NCBI GenBank assembly: GCA_947179155.2
Contig: OX359270.1
Coordinates: 5,897,577-5,961,576 of the forward strand
Reading direction: 5' to 3'
Source of the DNA: Hedera helix
Taxonomy: Eukaryota > Streptophyta > Magnoliopsida > Apiales > Araliaceae
DNA: 64,000 nucleotides
Below the pieces are notes generated by a model. That model saw only the letters and a list, made by a program, of their open reading frames with translations, did no database searches and was not told where the DNA came from. Both the position numbers and the translations under genes were made by a program. Within the stretch, counting starts at the first letter, position 1. Each line of letters begins with the position of its first letter. This document shows, piece by piece, positions 23,201 to 35,172 of this stretch.

Positions 23201-25206
23201 TGAAGCAACTTATATATAAAGAAAAGATTACAGATTTGCAACAACTTTGCGTGTGATCTCATTAAGAATATTTTGGCTATTCACCATTCTTGCCTTTTTT
23301 TTTTCCATTTATGTCCCCATGTGACAGTGAATTACCCTCAAGTCTTAAAAGTCTTAAATTTAATCAAATATGGCTTAATGTTGGAACCATTGCCCAAGTA
23401 TTGATTTCTATATAACACTTTCATTTCAAGCCAGTGGAAGAAAGAAATGATTTCCTAAAGTTACCATGCTTTATTTGTTTTCATCTCATTAACCATTCCA
23501 AAAGTGAACTGTGTTTAGGAATGGCTGATGAGATGCCGTGGGGCTCTCTGTACCCTGATTTTGTACTTTTAACTTAGCAATTGAGATTTAAATCTGGAAA
23601 GGCAAAAATGGATCAAATTATTTGTTGATTTTGCAAATAGAAGGATTGTGACCCAAAAGAATCTTGAGTTTCTGATATTTTGGATCATTAAGTTTGATGA
23701 ACTACCCAGATCTCTTTTGTGGGAGAGATAATAGATTTGTCTGTTCTCTTCTGAAAATTTTAAATAGAGAGGTTACTACTGCCTTGTGGGCAAATAGGTT
23801 GCATGAAAAGAAGAGTACCTTATAAAATTATGTGATTGATTTTAAATAGTGACCTCAGGAAAATGAATGCTTGTGTTACATTTAAACTTACGTGGGAAGA
23901 CTGAAAGAAGAAAACTAAAGGCTTGTTTTTAATATTTAAAACTTTCTGTGCGTGAACTTTGCTTGTATGTAAATAGTTTTATTACATTAATCTTCTTGAT
24001 GAGAATCTGTCTCTCTGTTACAGGTTGTTCACTTTGTCTTGAAGCCAGGGTCCTCTGAGGATGACCGAGCAAGCCTCCGCGAGGTGACTTATTTTCGTTT
24101 TATACCCTTTTGGCCATAGATCTAAACCCTCTCTTTTCTTTTCAAAACTATTATGTTATTTTTTTTAAATTTATTTATTTAATTTTGAAATACAGGTTAT
24201 AGATTCATATGTTCTTGATGAGAGGTTAGGATTTGCTGAACCAACCGCAGGGATGGAGCTTTATCTCTCCCCACCTCACCCAAAGATACTCGAAATGCTC
24301 GGCAAACATTTGGCTAAGGACCAGACTGAGATAATTAATTCAACGGATAATGGCTTAATTGGTGTAGTTGTATGGAGAAGGGCTCATATAAGTTCCATAA
24401 TCTCACCTAACTCAAATTCACACCATAAACATAGTTCTAAAAAGCAACAACACTTGATGTCTAGGAGACAAGAAAAGGACACAAATGTAAACGTTAATAT
24501 GGCATCAAGAACTCCTATTCCCTTTGGCCAACCTCCTATGAGACCCACGCCCAATATTGATGATGATGCTGCTGATGATGATATCCCTCCTGGTTTTGGT
24601 CCGGCGGCTGCCAGGGACGATGATGACTTGCCAGAGTTTAACTTCTCTGGCAACTCAACTTCATCTGTACCTAGCAGGATTTCATCTCAGCCATCAAGAT
24701 TGACCTCATTTAACCCACACCAAATGAGAGAGCTCATACAAAAATATGGGCAAACTGGACATGGGGATAATAGTCCCAGGACCTGGCAGGACAAAGTAGG
24801 TGTTGGGCTTGGAATTCAAGCATGGAACGATAATGACGATGATGATGATATTCCTGAGTGGCGGCCGGACGTCCCACAACAACAGATTCCAGTGCCCGCG
24901 CCCACTCTTCATAGCTTTCACCAGCCAATGCACCATCATGTGGTTAATCAACCTCTAGGGTCATTAGCTCCTCACCATCTTATGTCGCAGCAAGTAGGGG
25001 CGCCGCCTGTTGCAATGCCTCAAATAAACATGAATATTAACCCATCTTGGCAACAGGGCGGTAGATGGGCACGGCCTCAGGGATTCCAGACTGGTAGCTT
25101 AGGAAGTCAGCTAAACGTAGGACAGTTGTATGGAACCTCGGTGCCTGAGGCTGGGCAACCGCCGGGGAATTGGCGACAAGATGCTCCGAGAAGTAGGGGT
25201 TTTTGA
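20243..25206 (+). CDS. TFIIS central domain / SPOC domain nuclear protein
   Basis: Four coding exons join in frame: 20243-22461, 22926-23046, 24024-24083, 24196-25206 (~1136 residues, all GT-AG). It matches the plant family of Arabidopsis At5g11430/At5g25520, related to animal PHF3/DIDO; SPOC domains bind phosphorylated partners such as the RNA polymerase II tail, so a role in transcription elongation or RNA processing is likely. Residues ~55-215 hold imperfect ~20-residue repeats around PNKxAxxMEP. The TFIIS M domain is split: helix RYKMRESLAAALALVRQKQ at ~227, then ~190 inserted acidic residues, then KIEVELFKLFGGVNKKYKEK at ~433 to ~500. SPOC runs from WEGALQLQ (~718) to GVVVWRR (~857). The tail has acidic DDDIPPGFGP and DDDDDIPEW motifs and is rich in Gln, Pro and His. 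No N-terminal PHD finger was seen. It looks intact. Confidence 0.92.
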
Positions 25207-26031
25207 TTCATCTTGTATTGTAAAATTTAGGACCTTTTTTTTAATGATATTTTAGTGATTTAGATATGTTTAGTTTGTACCTGAATGTTTAGTTTTATCT
25301 AGGGTTGACTGTAAAACTACAAGTTAGCTTGGGTATGAAACATTTGCAATCGTGTTTGTCAGAAAAACATAAACTTAAGCAAATTGACAGCCTTTTCTTG
25401 TGACATGATCATATTGGCGTGAAGCTCTTGCATTAAATGAGTAAAAGGGTATTTGCGTAATTGAATATGATCAGATTTTAGAGAGATGAAGTACACTTTT
25501 GACTCCCAACTTCCTGCATTTATATGAAGCTTACGAACAATCCTTTGCCTTGGCCTTTTTAGCTTGTATTAGTATTTTACCGATATACCATCACCTTTGG
25601 CCTTTTAACTTGTATGCCAATAAATATACCATTGATGTGAAAGGGGGTCTAAATTTGGCATTTTACCCAGAAAACAGTGCACAAAAAGAACAAGAGTGCC
25701 CTTCTAGATTTTACATTGTTAATTTATGCACAAAATAGTACCCACTTGGTGATCCATGTGCAAACTGGAATTATGCTGCAGCAGTTGTTTTTGTCTATTA
25801 CTATATGAATTATTTTTGATTATATGCAATAGTTTTGGAACACATTAGAGGACTGGTGATGAGTAATTTATGCCTTTCTGGGATTCTCCGGGGTGCTCAT
25901 CAAACTTTATTACGTAAGATTGTAATGGGAGATTAAAAATAATCTACTTAATTAGTGGTCTTTTCTTAGTGATTGCCTCCACACTCTTGAAGTACAAGTT
26001 GGATTCTTAACTTAGTTGGTGGGTCACTTCC
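25207..26031. other. 3' flank of the TFIIS/SPOC gene
   Basis: Begins with the probable 3' UTR. No gene or repeat with defined ends was recognised up to the tandem array. Confidence 0.4.
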
Positions 26032-27062
26032 ATGAATTTTATCATGATAAATAATATTACATAATTTATTAAAAGAATAATTATTTTTTTAATTTTCTCT
26101 AAAAATATAAGTTGTCAGATTCTTACCGGATACTGTAAAAACATTAATTTACAGACCATTCGTATAAAATTAATTCTATTTTTCAATAAACGTGTGACAC
26201 GTAAATGTTCACTTAAATATACGTACGCCACTAATTACCTATTATATTCAAATTTACTTGAAATATTTGATATTAATTTTTTTCTCTAAATCTCAAATAA
26301 CATCAATTTTAAACAACATTACTTGCATATTCACGCAACATGTAACAAAGTCAAAATGTTAATTAAATGAATTTTACTGTGATAAATAATATTACATAAT
26401 TTGTTAAAAGAATAAAAATTCCTTGATTTTTTTTAGAAATACAACTTGTCTGATTCTTACCGGATCCGCATATAATTGATTATATTTTTTAATAAACGTG
26501 TGATATGTAAATATTCACTTAAATATACGTATGCCACTAATTACCTATTATATTAAAATTAACTTGAAATATTTGATATTAATTTTTTCTCTAAATCTCA
26601 AATAACATCAATTTTAAACAACTTTACTTGCATATTCACGCAGCCTTATTTAAAATATAAATTCGTTCCCGTAACTTGGTCCATATATATGTAACAAAGT
26701 CAAAAGGTTAATTAAATGAATTTTATTGTGATAAATAATATTACATAATTTGTTAAAAAAATATAAATTCTTTGATTTTTTCCAAAAATACAAGTTGTCT
26801 AATTCTTACCGAATTCATATAAAATTGATTTTATTTTTCAATAAACGTGTGATATGTGAATATTCACTTAAATATGCGTACACCACTAATTATCTATTAT
26901 ATTCAAATTAACTTGAAATATTTGATATTATTTTTTATACTAAATCTCAAATAACATCAATTTTAAATAACATTACTTGCGTAGTTACTCAGCCTTATTT
27001 AAAATATAAATCCGTTCCCGTAACTTAGTCCATATACATGTAACAAAGTCAAAAGGTTAATT
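26032..27062 (+). repeat. Tandem array, three ~345-bp units
   Basis: Three head-to-tail copies begin at ATGAATTTTAT/ACTGTGATAAATAAT-like starts: 26032-26366, 26367-26715 and 26716-27062. Shared blocks, in order, are AATAATATTACATAATTTRTT, GATTCTTACCG, CAATAAACGTGTGA, ACTAATTACCTATTATATT, AAATATTTGATATTA and CTCAAATAACATCAATTTTAA. Unit 1 lacks the GCCTTATTTAAAATATAAAT...CGTTCCCGTAACTTGG segment present at the end of units 2 and 3, and it carries a private insertion. The unit length is in the range of plant satellites, but only three copies are here. Confidence 0.8.
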
Positions 27063-28385
27063 TGTTATGTGGTTAAACGCGTGGTAGCTCCATTAGTCGT
27101 TAGTCAATTTTGAAAGCGTTACAATGTTGCAATCGATCGCCTTAAAATTGAGAGCTTACTAAATCAACCCTTAGGCAGAAAGAAATGGCCGTTAGTGCAT
27201 GGACTTTTCGTAAGATCAAATGGTTTGTTCAACTCAACATCTAGCTAGCCAATAGAAATGAGGAATTTTTACCTTCTACATTTATAATTCATTCAGTCTA
27301 TTCTAAACTAGTGTCATATGTCTACTTTTGGCGATGAAAGAAAGGTTCAAATACAATGCAAAGGTGTTATATTTCAATGATATTTACATCCTTTTCTTCT
27401 ACCTAATGCCATGGCCTCAAAAGTGAGGTGCACATTTCCCATCTTTTTTCTTTGATTAGACAGGGAACACGCGTGTAGTCTATGACAAACACGTGCGTGT
27501 ATACTTGTAGAAAATATAATATAAAAAAGTGCAACTACGCAGACACACCACTTATAACCTGCAAAGCCAAAGTGCTAATATTTTTTTTATATCAGAATCC
27601 CACACAAATCCTGAGAATCCTATACAAAGACGTGCCATGTATACTTGTAGAGGGACAACTACGTAGACAGACACGACATGTTCGTTTGTAAGATAACAAT
27701 TGGGATTGAAGTATTAGTTCAATCCTAAGCTCTTGATTTATTTTAAAAATTAAAGTTGAGACTAGTAATTAAGGGATAACGAAATGAATTATTTAATACT
27801 ATGTTCAATTAAATACAAGAGATAAATATATACTGATATAGGTATAAATACGAATATATAATGATATAGGTAAACAAAATATAATTTTCAAAGCCCAATT
27901 TTTTTTAAAGGACTCAACTGGGCCAACTAATATAGTGTTGAAATCCAAAATAAACCAATTAAAAAAAAGATGTTAACCTACAGAGCTACACCTATTATTT
28001 TTCTTCATTTCCCAAACGCTTACAGACATCTATTTTCCTTCTATTTTCTTCTCTCTTTTTCAATATGCCTCCAAGTATCTCCTAAATTCCTTAGTTCTTG
28101 CAGAAGATAAAAATATAAAGAAAGAGGTAATTTAATTGATGACTGATGAGTTTTTTTTTTACCTTTTAGTTTATATTATATGTGTTGATTTGGCGATTTG
28201 CAATTTTATGAGTTCCTAACCCTAGTTATAATATATATATAATTTATAATTGCAGATTTGCATTGAAGTCATAGAAGAGTTTGGTTAAAGTTTGGATTTG
28301 AAATTGAAACTTGAAGCTAGGTTCTACTCTCCTTGTCTGTTATTTGATTTTTGCTTCAATTTAGTTTTACATTTTTGGTGTAAAG
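27063..28385. other. Region between the tandem array and the hAT transposase gene
   Basis: No gene. At 27460-27680 a short internal direct repeat contains ATACTTGTAGA twice and ACTACGTAGACA/ACTACGCAGACA. A ~70-base block at ~27550-27620 recurs at ~33645-33712 on the other side of the hAT gene. The left end of the hAT element is probably here, but its terminal repeat could not be fixed. Confidence 0.35.
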
Positions 28386-28669
28386 ATGTTCGGGAAGCAC
28401 CAATCTGGGAGTCAAAAAAGAAAATAGAGAAACATAATAGAACAACTCACTCAATCTCAGAAGAGAGCTCTTGATTAATTCATTGTTAGCAAAACTGATT
28501 GTTCACTTGAAAACTCGATTGATAATTTAGAGGTTGATAATGAAGTGCTTGAAGAACAGAGATAAAATGATGAAACTAATCTCAATGAAGAGGTTACTGA
28601 TCTAGAACAAAATGATAATGAGATAAATGACGATATAGGTGATGATAATGTGGCTAATGAACAATAACA

Positions 28670-31131
28670 TGTAAGACCCCGAATTTTAATAAATAGATTT
28701 TAAAATTTTCTCATAATTTTATGCTTAGCAGTAAGGTGTTAAATTAATAAAAATTAAAGTTAAGGATGTTATATGCAAATTTTTATGTCGGACAATATTC
28801 GTTCTGTCGGAAAATATTCGTTCTGTCGGAGAATATTCTTTTTGTCGAGGAATATTCGTACGACGGCGCCGAAATATTCAGTTATGGGTGGACCCCACAA
28901 CGAAATATTGTCGGATGAAGAAAACGACAGCAGTAGCCTTTCTAAATAAAAATGGTCAACGGTATTATCACTTTTAACTGTTAAAATACCCAGTGATAAA
29001 AGTATGGTAACATATGGTATTTTACTGTATATTATGGTATTGCATAGTAGCACACGGTATTACACAATATTTAAATTATTGAACTGATAAAGTGGCTATT
29101 GCACAGTATTTCATCAATAATTGTCATTACACTGCATTTTACATTATTGAATCAATAATTGTCATTACATAATATTTTACATTATTGATTGCACAGTGTT
29201 CCATATCATTGAATCAATAATTGTCATAATACACAACATCTTGCATTATTAGGCCAATAATTGTTACAGTAGTAGTCACGGGTATTAAACAGTTAGACAG
29301 ATTTATTATTTGAAAAATACGGTATGTTTAATAATTGGGATATTAAATCAATAAAATAATATGAAAATGTATAACGCGTATACGTGTGCAACGCGTGTAA
29401 ATGTGTAACACGTGCAAGTGTGTAACACGTGTAAGTGTGTAACACACGTAAATGTGTAATGCGTGTAAATGTGTAACACGTGTAGGCGTGAAACGCGTGA
29501 TAGTCATTGAGCGGTGCAGATTAAAGTGTGAAACGTGTGTTGGTTGATGAATGGTTCAAATTAAAAGATGAGATTAAAATGTGTAACGTGTGTGTAGAAA
29601 AGTTGGTTAGGCTCTGGCTATAAATAGGGGGCTTAATATAAGGAGTTTCATACATTCCCCACTCAATATTCTTTCCACTCTCTATATATTTCTTAGTATA
29701 AGTGTCTCCCTAAGTATACTAAAATTATCTTAAGCGTTGAAGATCTGGAAGGGTACGAGTATTGTTCAAGTTGATCAACCTCATAAAAGCTGTATTTAAT
29801 CACGAGATAAGGTAAGGGATATCACTTTTCTTTCAAACTCTTAAACTTATTACGGTAAGGGGTATCATTCTTTTCATCATCATAAAGGGATATCATTTTC
29901 TTTTTTATTTGTAAGGGATACCATCTTTTTCATCTTCTATCACTTAAACATACTACGGTAAGGAAGTATCTCATTTGTACATCTAATATTGTTAAACGGT
30001 GAAAATTCTTGAATTAATAATTCATTAATATTCCCTTAATAGTTTGCACTTCATCTAATACCCATTGACAAGAACATTCATATTAAATTTCTATCGTCAT
30101 ATTTGAACTGTGAACTTATGGACTTTGAACTTTTGAACTGTGGATATTTATTTGGACTGTGAACTTATGGACCATGAACTTTTGAACTATGAACATTTAT
30201 TTGAACTGTGAATAGTTTGTACTAATTCCTTGTACCGTAAACATTACTGTTGAACTTCTCCGTATGGATCTTGGACCTTACTCTTGGACTTGAACACATT
30301 TTTCTATACATCATGTTGACAATTTTGAAATTATTTGAATCTGGACAAAGTTAAATTTGTTAACTCCTCATGTTATTGTTTATCTTGTTTCTTCTGTTCA
30401 TTATTTATATCTCTGTTGTTATTTCAATCATCAAGTATCAGGTTGTTCTGAATATCTGTGGTCTGGGGCACAGATGATAAGTTAAAGGCGATATAAGTTA
30501 AATGCGATATAATTGTTGGGTGTCTTTGGTCGGACGATAAGGACACGTGATAAATGTTTTCTTTGGCCGGGGGCAAAGAAGAACTGTTGTTTGGCATGAT
30601 CATGACCAGTGGTGTTTCAGATGATAAAAATTGATGATGATTTTCTTAAAAAGAGACGCTAGTAGACATCACGATCTACTTGATTCTCTTAGTGGTGGTT
30701 ATTTCGCAGTAGTGAAACTTTGTTTAAGAACTTAACTGCTGTTGTTAATCTTGCTGTTTATAACTCAACTGCAGCTGTTGATTTAAAACTTGTTGTCTAT
30801 TATATTCAATTAAGAACTCAACTTTTGAAGGCTAAGAATAATTTATTTTTTATTATTTTAGTCATGATATTCCTTACTGGGCTATTTGAGCTCACCATTT
30901 CCTTTTTGTTCAATTGTTCAGGAAATAAGAGCATAACCAGGACTAGCGGGGAGGAAAGGGGAATGGAGTAGCGGTCCGAGATAGTTGGTATAGTTGTCTT
31001 CACTGTATTATAGAATAGTAATGATTGTGAAGACTTAGTTGTGTATTATTAAACAGTGTATTGTAATAATTTTGTTGTAATCTTTTGACGACTCAAATTG
31101 GGTGGTGTGGGCCCGATTTTGTGGTGTCACA
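28670..31131 (+). mobile_element. Solo LTR 1 of the gypsy (Tekay-like) family, intron-less form
   Basis: Starts TGTAAGACCCCGAATTTTAA and ends GTGGTGTCACA; it is the same LTR as those of the gypsy element at 38269-51865. The TATA box TATAAATA is at 29619-29626. The flanks TAACA and TATTA do not form an exact 5-bp duplication. The ~250-base GT-AG segment present in LTRs 2, 3 and 5 is absent, and the sequence runs TTGTTCAA|GTTGATCAACC across 29769/29770. It splits the hAT transposase gene, so it is younger than that element. Confidence 0.85.
29367..29500 (+). repeat. U3 minisatellite, ~17-bp units with ACGTG/ACGCG cores
   Basis: About eight tandem variants of TGTGTAACACGTGTAAG lie in U3, roughly 120-250 bases upstream of the TATA box at 29619. 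Many units carry ACGTGT or ACGCGT, the core bound by plant bZIP and bHLH regulators. Shorter arrays occur in the sister LTRs at ~40512-40620 and ~50070-50160. Confidence 0.75.
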
Positions 31132-33317
31132 TATTAGGTAAGTTAGACTTTGGATATGTAAGATCCAAGCACTTGGGATAACATTGATAACCAAAGAAGG
31201 GATCTGTTTGTGGAAAAAGGTCGAGCATGAGAAAATGATCTCAAATTTTCTGTGGATAAAATATCTAGACATTTTTCATATGAACACTAAACATGAAGGT
31301 TACCGAATGAAGAGACTCAAGATAGGAAATAGCTTATGCACTTAAAGCATGTGGATAAGATATACTGTTTTTGCTGCAAGTTATTTAAGTTTTCGAACAA
31401 TAGAAGTCATTTAGCAAATGAAGGATTTAGAGATTGGAAACATGTTGGTGAGAGGCTCAAACAACATAACAACAGTATTGAGCATATCACTAATATGAAC
31501 ACTTGGGTTGATCTTCAAATCAAATTGAAAAGTAATCGAACAATTGACAAAGATGTACAAGAGCAAATCAAAAAAAGAGAAAGAACACTGGAAACTAGTC
31601 TTAGTAAGAATCATTTCTATTGTAAGATGTCTTGCTAAATGTAACTTGGCTTTTCGTGGAAAGGATGAAAGACTTTACCAAGATAATAACGGTAATTTTT
31701 TGGGTCTACTAGAATTGGTAGCAAAGTTTGATTTAGTGAGGCAGGAACATTTTCAGCGAATACAAAATCATGAGATTCATTATCACTATCTTAGTCCCAA
31801 AATTTAGAATGAGTTGATTTTCATGTTAAGCTCATTGGTCAAAAGTGTAATCATTAAAAAGATCACGGAGGCAAAATATTTTTCTTTAATACTTGATTGT
31901 ACCCTAGAGGTGAGTCACCAGGAACAAATGACTTTAGTAATACAATGTGTGGATGTGTTAACAAGTCCAATAAAAGTGCAAGAGCATTTTTTAGAGTTTT
32001 TGAAAGTGGATGAAACATCTGAATTGGGACTTTGCAGTGTGTTACAAGATGTAATAAAATCTCTTGACCTTGATATTAATGATGTGAGGGGACAAGGTTA
32101 TGATAATGGATCAAATATGATAGGAAAACACAGTGGTGTGCAAAAGAGATTACTTGAAGTAAATCCTAGAGCCTTTTACATGCCTTGTGCTTACCATAAT
32201 TTTAATTTGATTATTTGTGATATGGCACATTTTTATGCCAAAGCTATGTTTTTTTAGAGTAATTCAACGTTTATATACACTGCTTTCTAACTCTACAAAG
32301 AGATTGAATTTTTTTCAAGATAATGTACATGAGTTGACTCTAAAGATATTGTCCACAACACGTTAGGAGAGTCATATTTATATTGTCAAGGTCATAAAAG
32401 TCCAAGTTACTGATATTAGAAAAGCTTTATTGGAATTGACAGAAGTTAGTGACGAAGCCAAGATAAGGAGTGAGGTTCTTGTTAGGTATAACGATTTGGC
32501 ATGACATCTTGGACATGATTAACTCGGCGAGCAAATATTTGTAGTCTAAAACCATGCGTATTGATGTTGCCATATTGAAATTGAAGGCACTGGTTTCTTT
32601 CTTTGAAATATACAGAGAAAAGGGGCTTACATATGCCATGCTTTCTACCAAAGCTATTGCACATAGTATGGGAATTGATCTTATATTTCCTAATAAACGC
32701 CAAATTTGTAGAAAGAAGAAATTTGATGAGAATTCTAGTGATGAGATGACACAATCTGCTGAAGAATGTTTCAGAGTTAATTATTTTCTTGTTCTAGTTG
32801 ATACAACTATTATTTAACTGAAGAATAAGTTTTTACAATTGCAAACATTTGAAGATGTTTTTCGATTCTTATATGATTTAAAAACATTAAGGATACTGGA
32901 TGATATTAGATTGAAAGAACATTTTGTTAATCTTGAAAAAGCTCTAAAACATAATAAATTTTCTAATGTTGATTCAAATGATTTGTTTTCAGAATTGCAG
33001 GTGTTACAAGTGACTTTGCCAAGAGAAATAGAGTCAGCCATTGAAATTTTGGAGTTTGTAAAAGTTTTACATTGTTTTTTAATGTTTCAATTGCTTACAG
33101 GATATTACTAACTATTCCAATGACAGTGACATTTGTTGAAAGAAGTTTTTTGAAGTTAAAATTGTTGAAAAATTACTTGTGGTTGACTATGACACAAGAA
33201 AGGTTAAATGGGTTAGCCACCATGTGCATCGAGAAGGATATGCTGGACAAGCTTGATTTTGAACATTTGATTGAAGATTTTGCCTTTAGGAATACTAGAA
33301 GAAGAATCTTTCAATGA

Positions 33318-33591
33318 ATGTATTCTTATATATTTTGTTGTAGTTGAACTATTTAGTAGAACTTATCGTATATTTTGTTGTAATCGAACTATTTAGTCAA
33401 ACTTTTCATATATTTTGTTGTAGTCGAAGTTCTCATATATTTTGTTATAGTCGAGCTATTATGTTTTAAGTTCCAGAAAAGCACCTTTTTTGATACAACT
33501 TGTATTTTTTTTTTGTGTGAAGAAAATGTTTTGAAAAGGGCCTCATTTCCATTTTTCGCCCTGAGCAACCAAAATCTCAAGAACGACCTTG
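33318..33591 (+). other. 3' end of the hAT transposon
   Basis: The sequence ends TTTTTCGCCCTGAGCAACC ... GAACGACCTTG (33591). This resembles the usual right end of plant ZMYM-type hAT elements (...CGCCC...CCAAAATCTCAGG...CCTG). It contains several direct copies of ATATTTTGTTGTAGTCGAA-like sequence (33330-33460). The matching left end was not found. Confidence 0.45.
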
Positions 33592-34375
33592 TTCATAGGA
33601 ATATAGTTTCAAAATTATAATCCTCATAAGTAAACATGCCCACAGAGTATAGCTAACAAAGCAGAAGTGCTAACATTTTTTTTTTATCAAAGTCTTCTCA
33701 GATCCCGAGAATTCTATTTCTTTAGATCTAATTATTTATAAACTCATAAGCTTTGAAATGAACTTAATTCATTGGTTAACAATTAAGAAATTAGAGAAAG
33801 GGATTAACAATTGTAAGATGATTAAGTAACAACAAATCAAACGTGTTGCATATATAATTAGGTCGACAATGTGTACTTGAGCTTAAGATATAAAGTAATA
33901 ATCTTTTTGGCTCTTTAGATGTTTTGGTTCTGCAGTTGAGAAGTTAAGGCAACTTATTGAGATAGATATCCCGTCCTTATCCCAAATTAGGTGAAGGACT
34001 GCATCTAATGATCAAATTATATATATTAATAGTGTTACTTAAAAAATTAACGAATGATTAACTTGCATTACAATTCTTAATAGAGGTTTGAATTTATAAA
34101 GTTATTGAAAAATAACAAATGAGATTTGTAAGGAATGTTGTAGCATTACAAGTTTACTATGATCAAATAGTTCTCAACAATAAATTAATTTCATTGAGAA
34201 TGTGTCATCACAAATCTTAAAAGGAGAGAATGAGTGTGAAAAGAATGTATAGCTCCTGTATATATCAACAATCTAGATGATCAATTCCAAAACATTTAAT
34301 TTCCACCCTTTCGCATCTCCCTAATGCCTATAATTATGTTCTTAAATTTGAAGGTTTAATAATTTTTTTTTATAA
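33592..34375. other. Intergenic DNA
   Basis: No gene. Contains the second copy (~33645-33712) of the block seen at ~27550-27620. Confidence 0.35.
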
Positions 34376-34510
34376 AAGAATTGATATTTTCACAAGAAAA
34401 ATTGATATTTTCGCAAGGCCTCACTTACATGAAGGTGGACACTACTTACTATTCATGTGAGTGAGACTTTACGAAAATATCAATTTTCCTTGTGAAAATA
34501 TCAATTCTCT
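34376..34510. mobile_element. Fold-back MITE with 9-bp target duplication
   Basis: The element is almost wholly an inverted repeat: arms of ~55-65 bases starting GAATTGATATTTTCACAAG on the left and ending in its near-perfect complement on the right, with a loop of ~25 bases (around 34440-34457). TTTTTATAA flanks both sides (34367-34375 and 34511-34519). Each arm itself holds the TTGATATTTTC motif twice. A transcript would fold into a long near-perfect hairpin. No coding capacity. Confidence 0.75.
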
Positions 34511-34779
34511 TTTTTATAATGCAAATTAAGATAATACATGTGTAATAAGTACAGTACCAAGATTGAGAAACAACAATAAGAAAATCAAGAAAATGTGATG
34601 GATTTTGTGATTGTTTTAAAAAAACAATCACAATAGAAAATAATAATAGTATACATGATAGTTTCTAGTGATTATATATAATTGTGATGGTGATCACGTA
34701 AATAACCAAATTTTTTGATGGAGTTTTTTTGTGTGTGTGATGGATGGATTCAAATGTGATTTCTTAGTGTCCCATAATT

Positions 34780-35172
34780 TGTTAGGAATTAAATCACGTA
34801 AAATAAACAATACAATATTTGACGTGGTTTGGACATCAATGACCTAATCCACAAAACCAACTTTAATATATTAATCTCTACAGTATAAGTTTTTGCACGG
34901 AATAAAAGTTAAAAAACTATCCCTCACACAGCAACCCAAGACCTAATTACACCCTCTCTCAACTCTCTAAGATGTTACTATTTATTGGTTATGTTTTCTC
35001 TTTATAAATACAAGACTCTATTTATAAAGTACCCACAACTCCCATTCTACTAATTTAATTAGGACACTCTCATATAATAAATATATATATTACAAATAAA
35101 ATTACTACCAAAATAAATTCCTACCATAAATAAGATTTCTTCTCATAATAAGATTCGAGGAGTTACCTAACA
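34780..35172 (-). repeat. Copia 3' LTR (left)
   Basis: A 393-base LTR with TGTTAGG...CCTAACA ends. It aligns along its length with 36521-36853: shared AACAATACAATATTT-like, CCTAATCCACAAA, TTTTGCACGGAATAAAAGTT and ACAAGACTCTATTTATA blocks. It also contains the end segment (TTCTCATAATAAGATTCGAG) that in the other LTR lies beyond the CACTA insertion. Confidence 0.85.

Larger units (their letters stand above)
28386..33317 (+). pseudogene. hAT transposase (ZMYM1/TTF-zinc-finger type), broken
   Basis: Reading begins near 28386 (KHQSGSQKRK, the usual N-terminal block of this family) and is interrupted by the solo LTR 28670-31131. It resumes with KIYCFCCKLFK and LANEGFRDWKH (TTF-type zinc finger, ~31340-31440), then NLAFRGKDERLYQDNNGNFL (~31640), YFSLILDCT, EQMTLVIQCVDV, YDNGSNMIGKHSGVQKRLLE and CAYHNFNLIICDMA (DUF4371-type core, ~31810-32230). 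The C-terminal hAT dimerisation block is near 33110-33317 (TIPMTVTFVERSFLKLKLLK, MTQERLNGLA, EDFAFRNTRRR). Several stops and frame changes lie between these blocks. The family moves hAT DNA transposons by cut and paste; this copy cannot make an active enzyme. Confidence 0.88.

Noticed and set aside
24384..24951. Minus-strand open frames over the last exon of the SPOC-domain gene
   Set aside because: They mirror the low-complexity acidic and Pro/Gln-rich coding strand and have no recognisable protein features.
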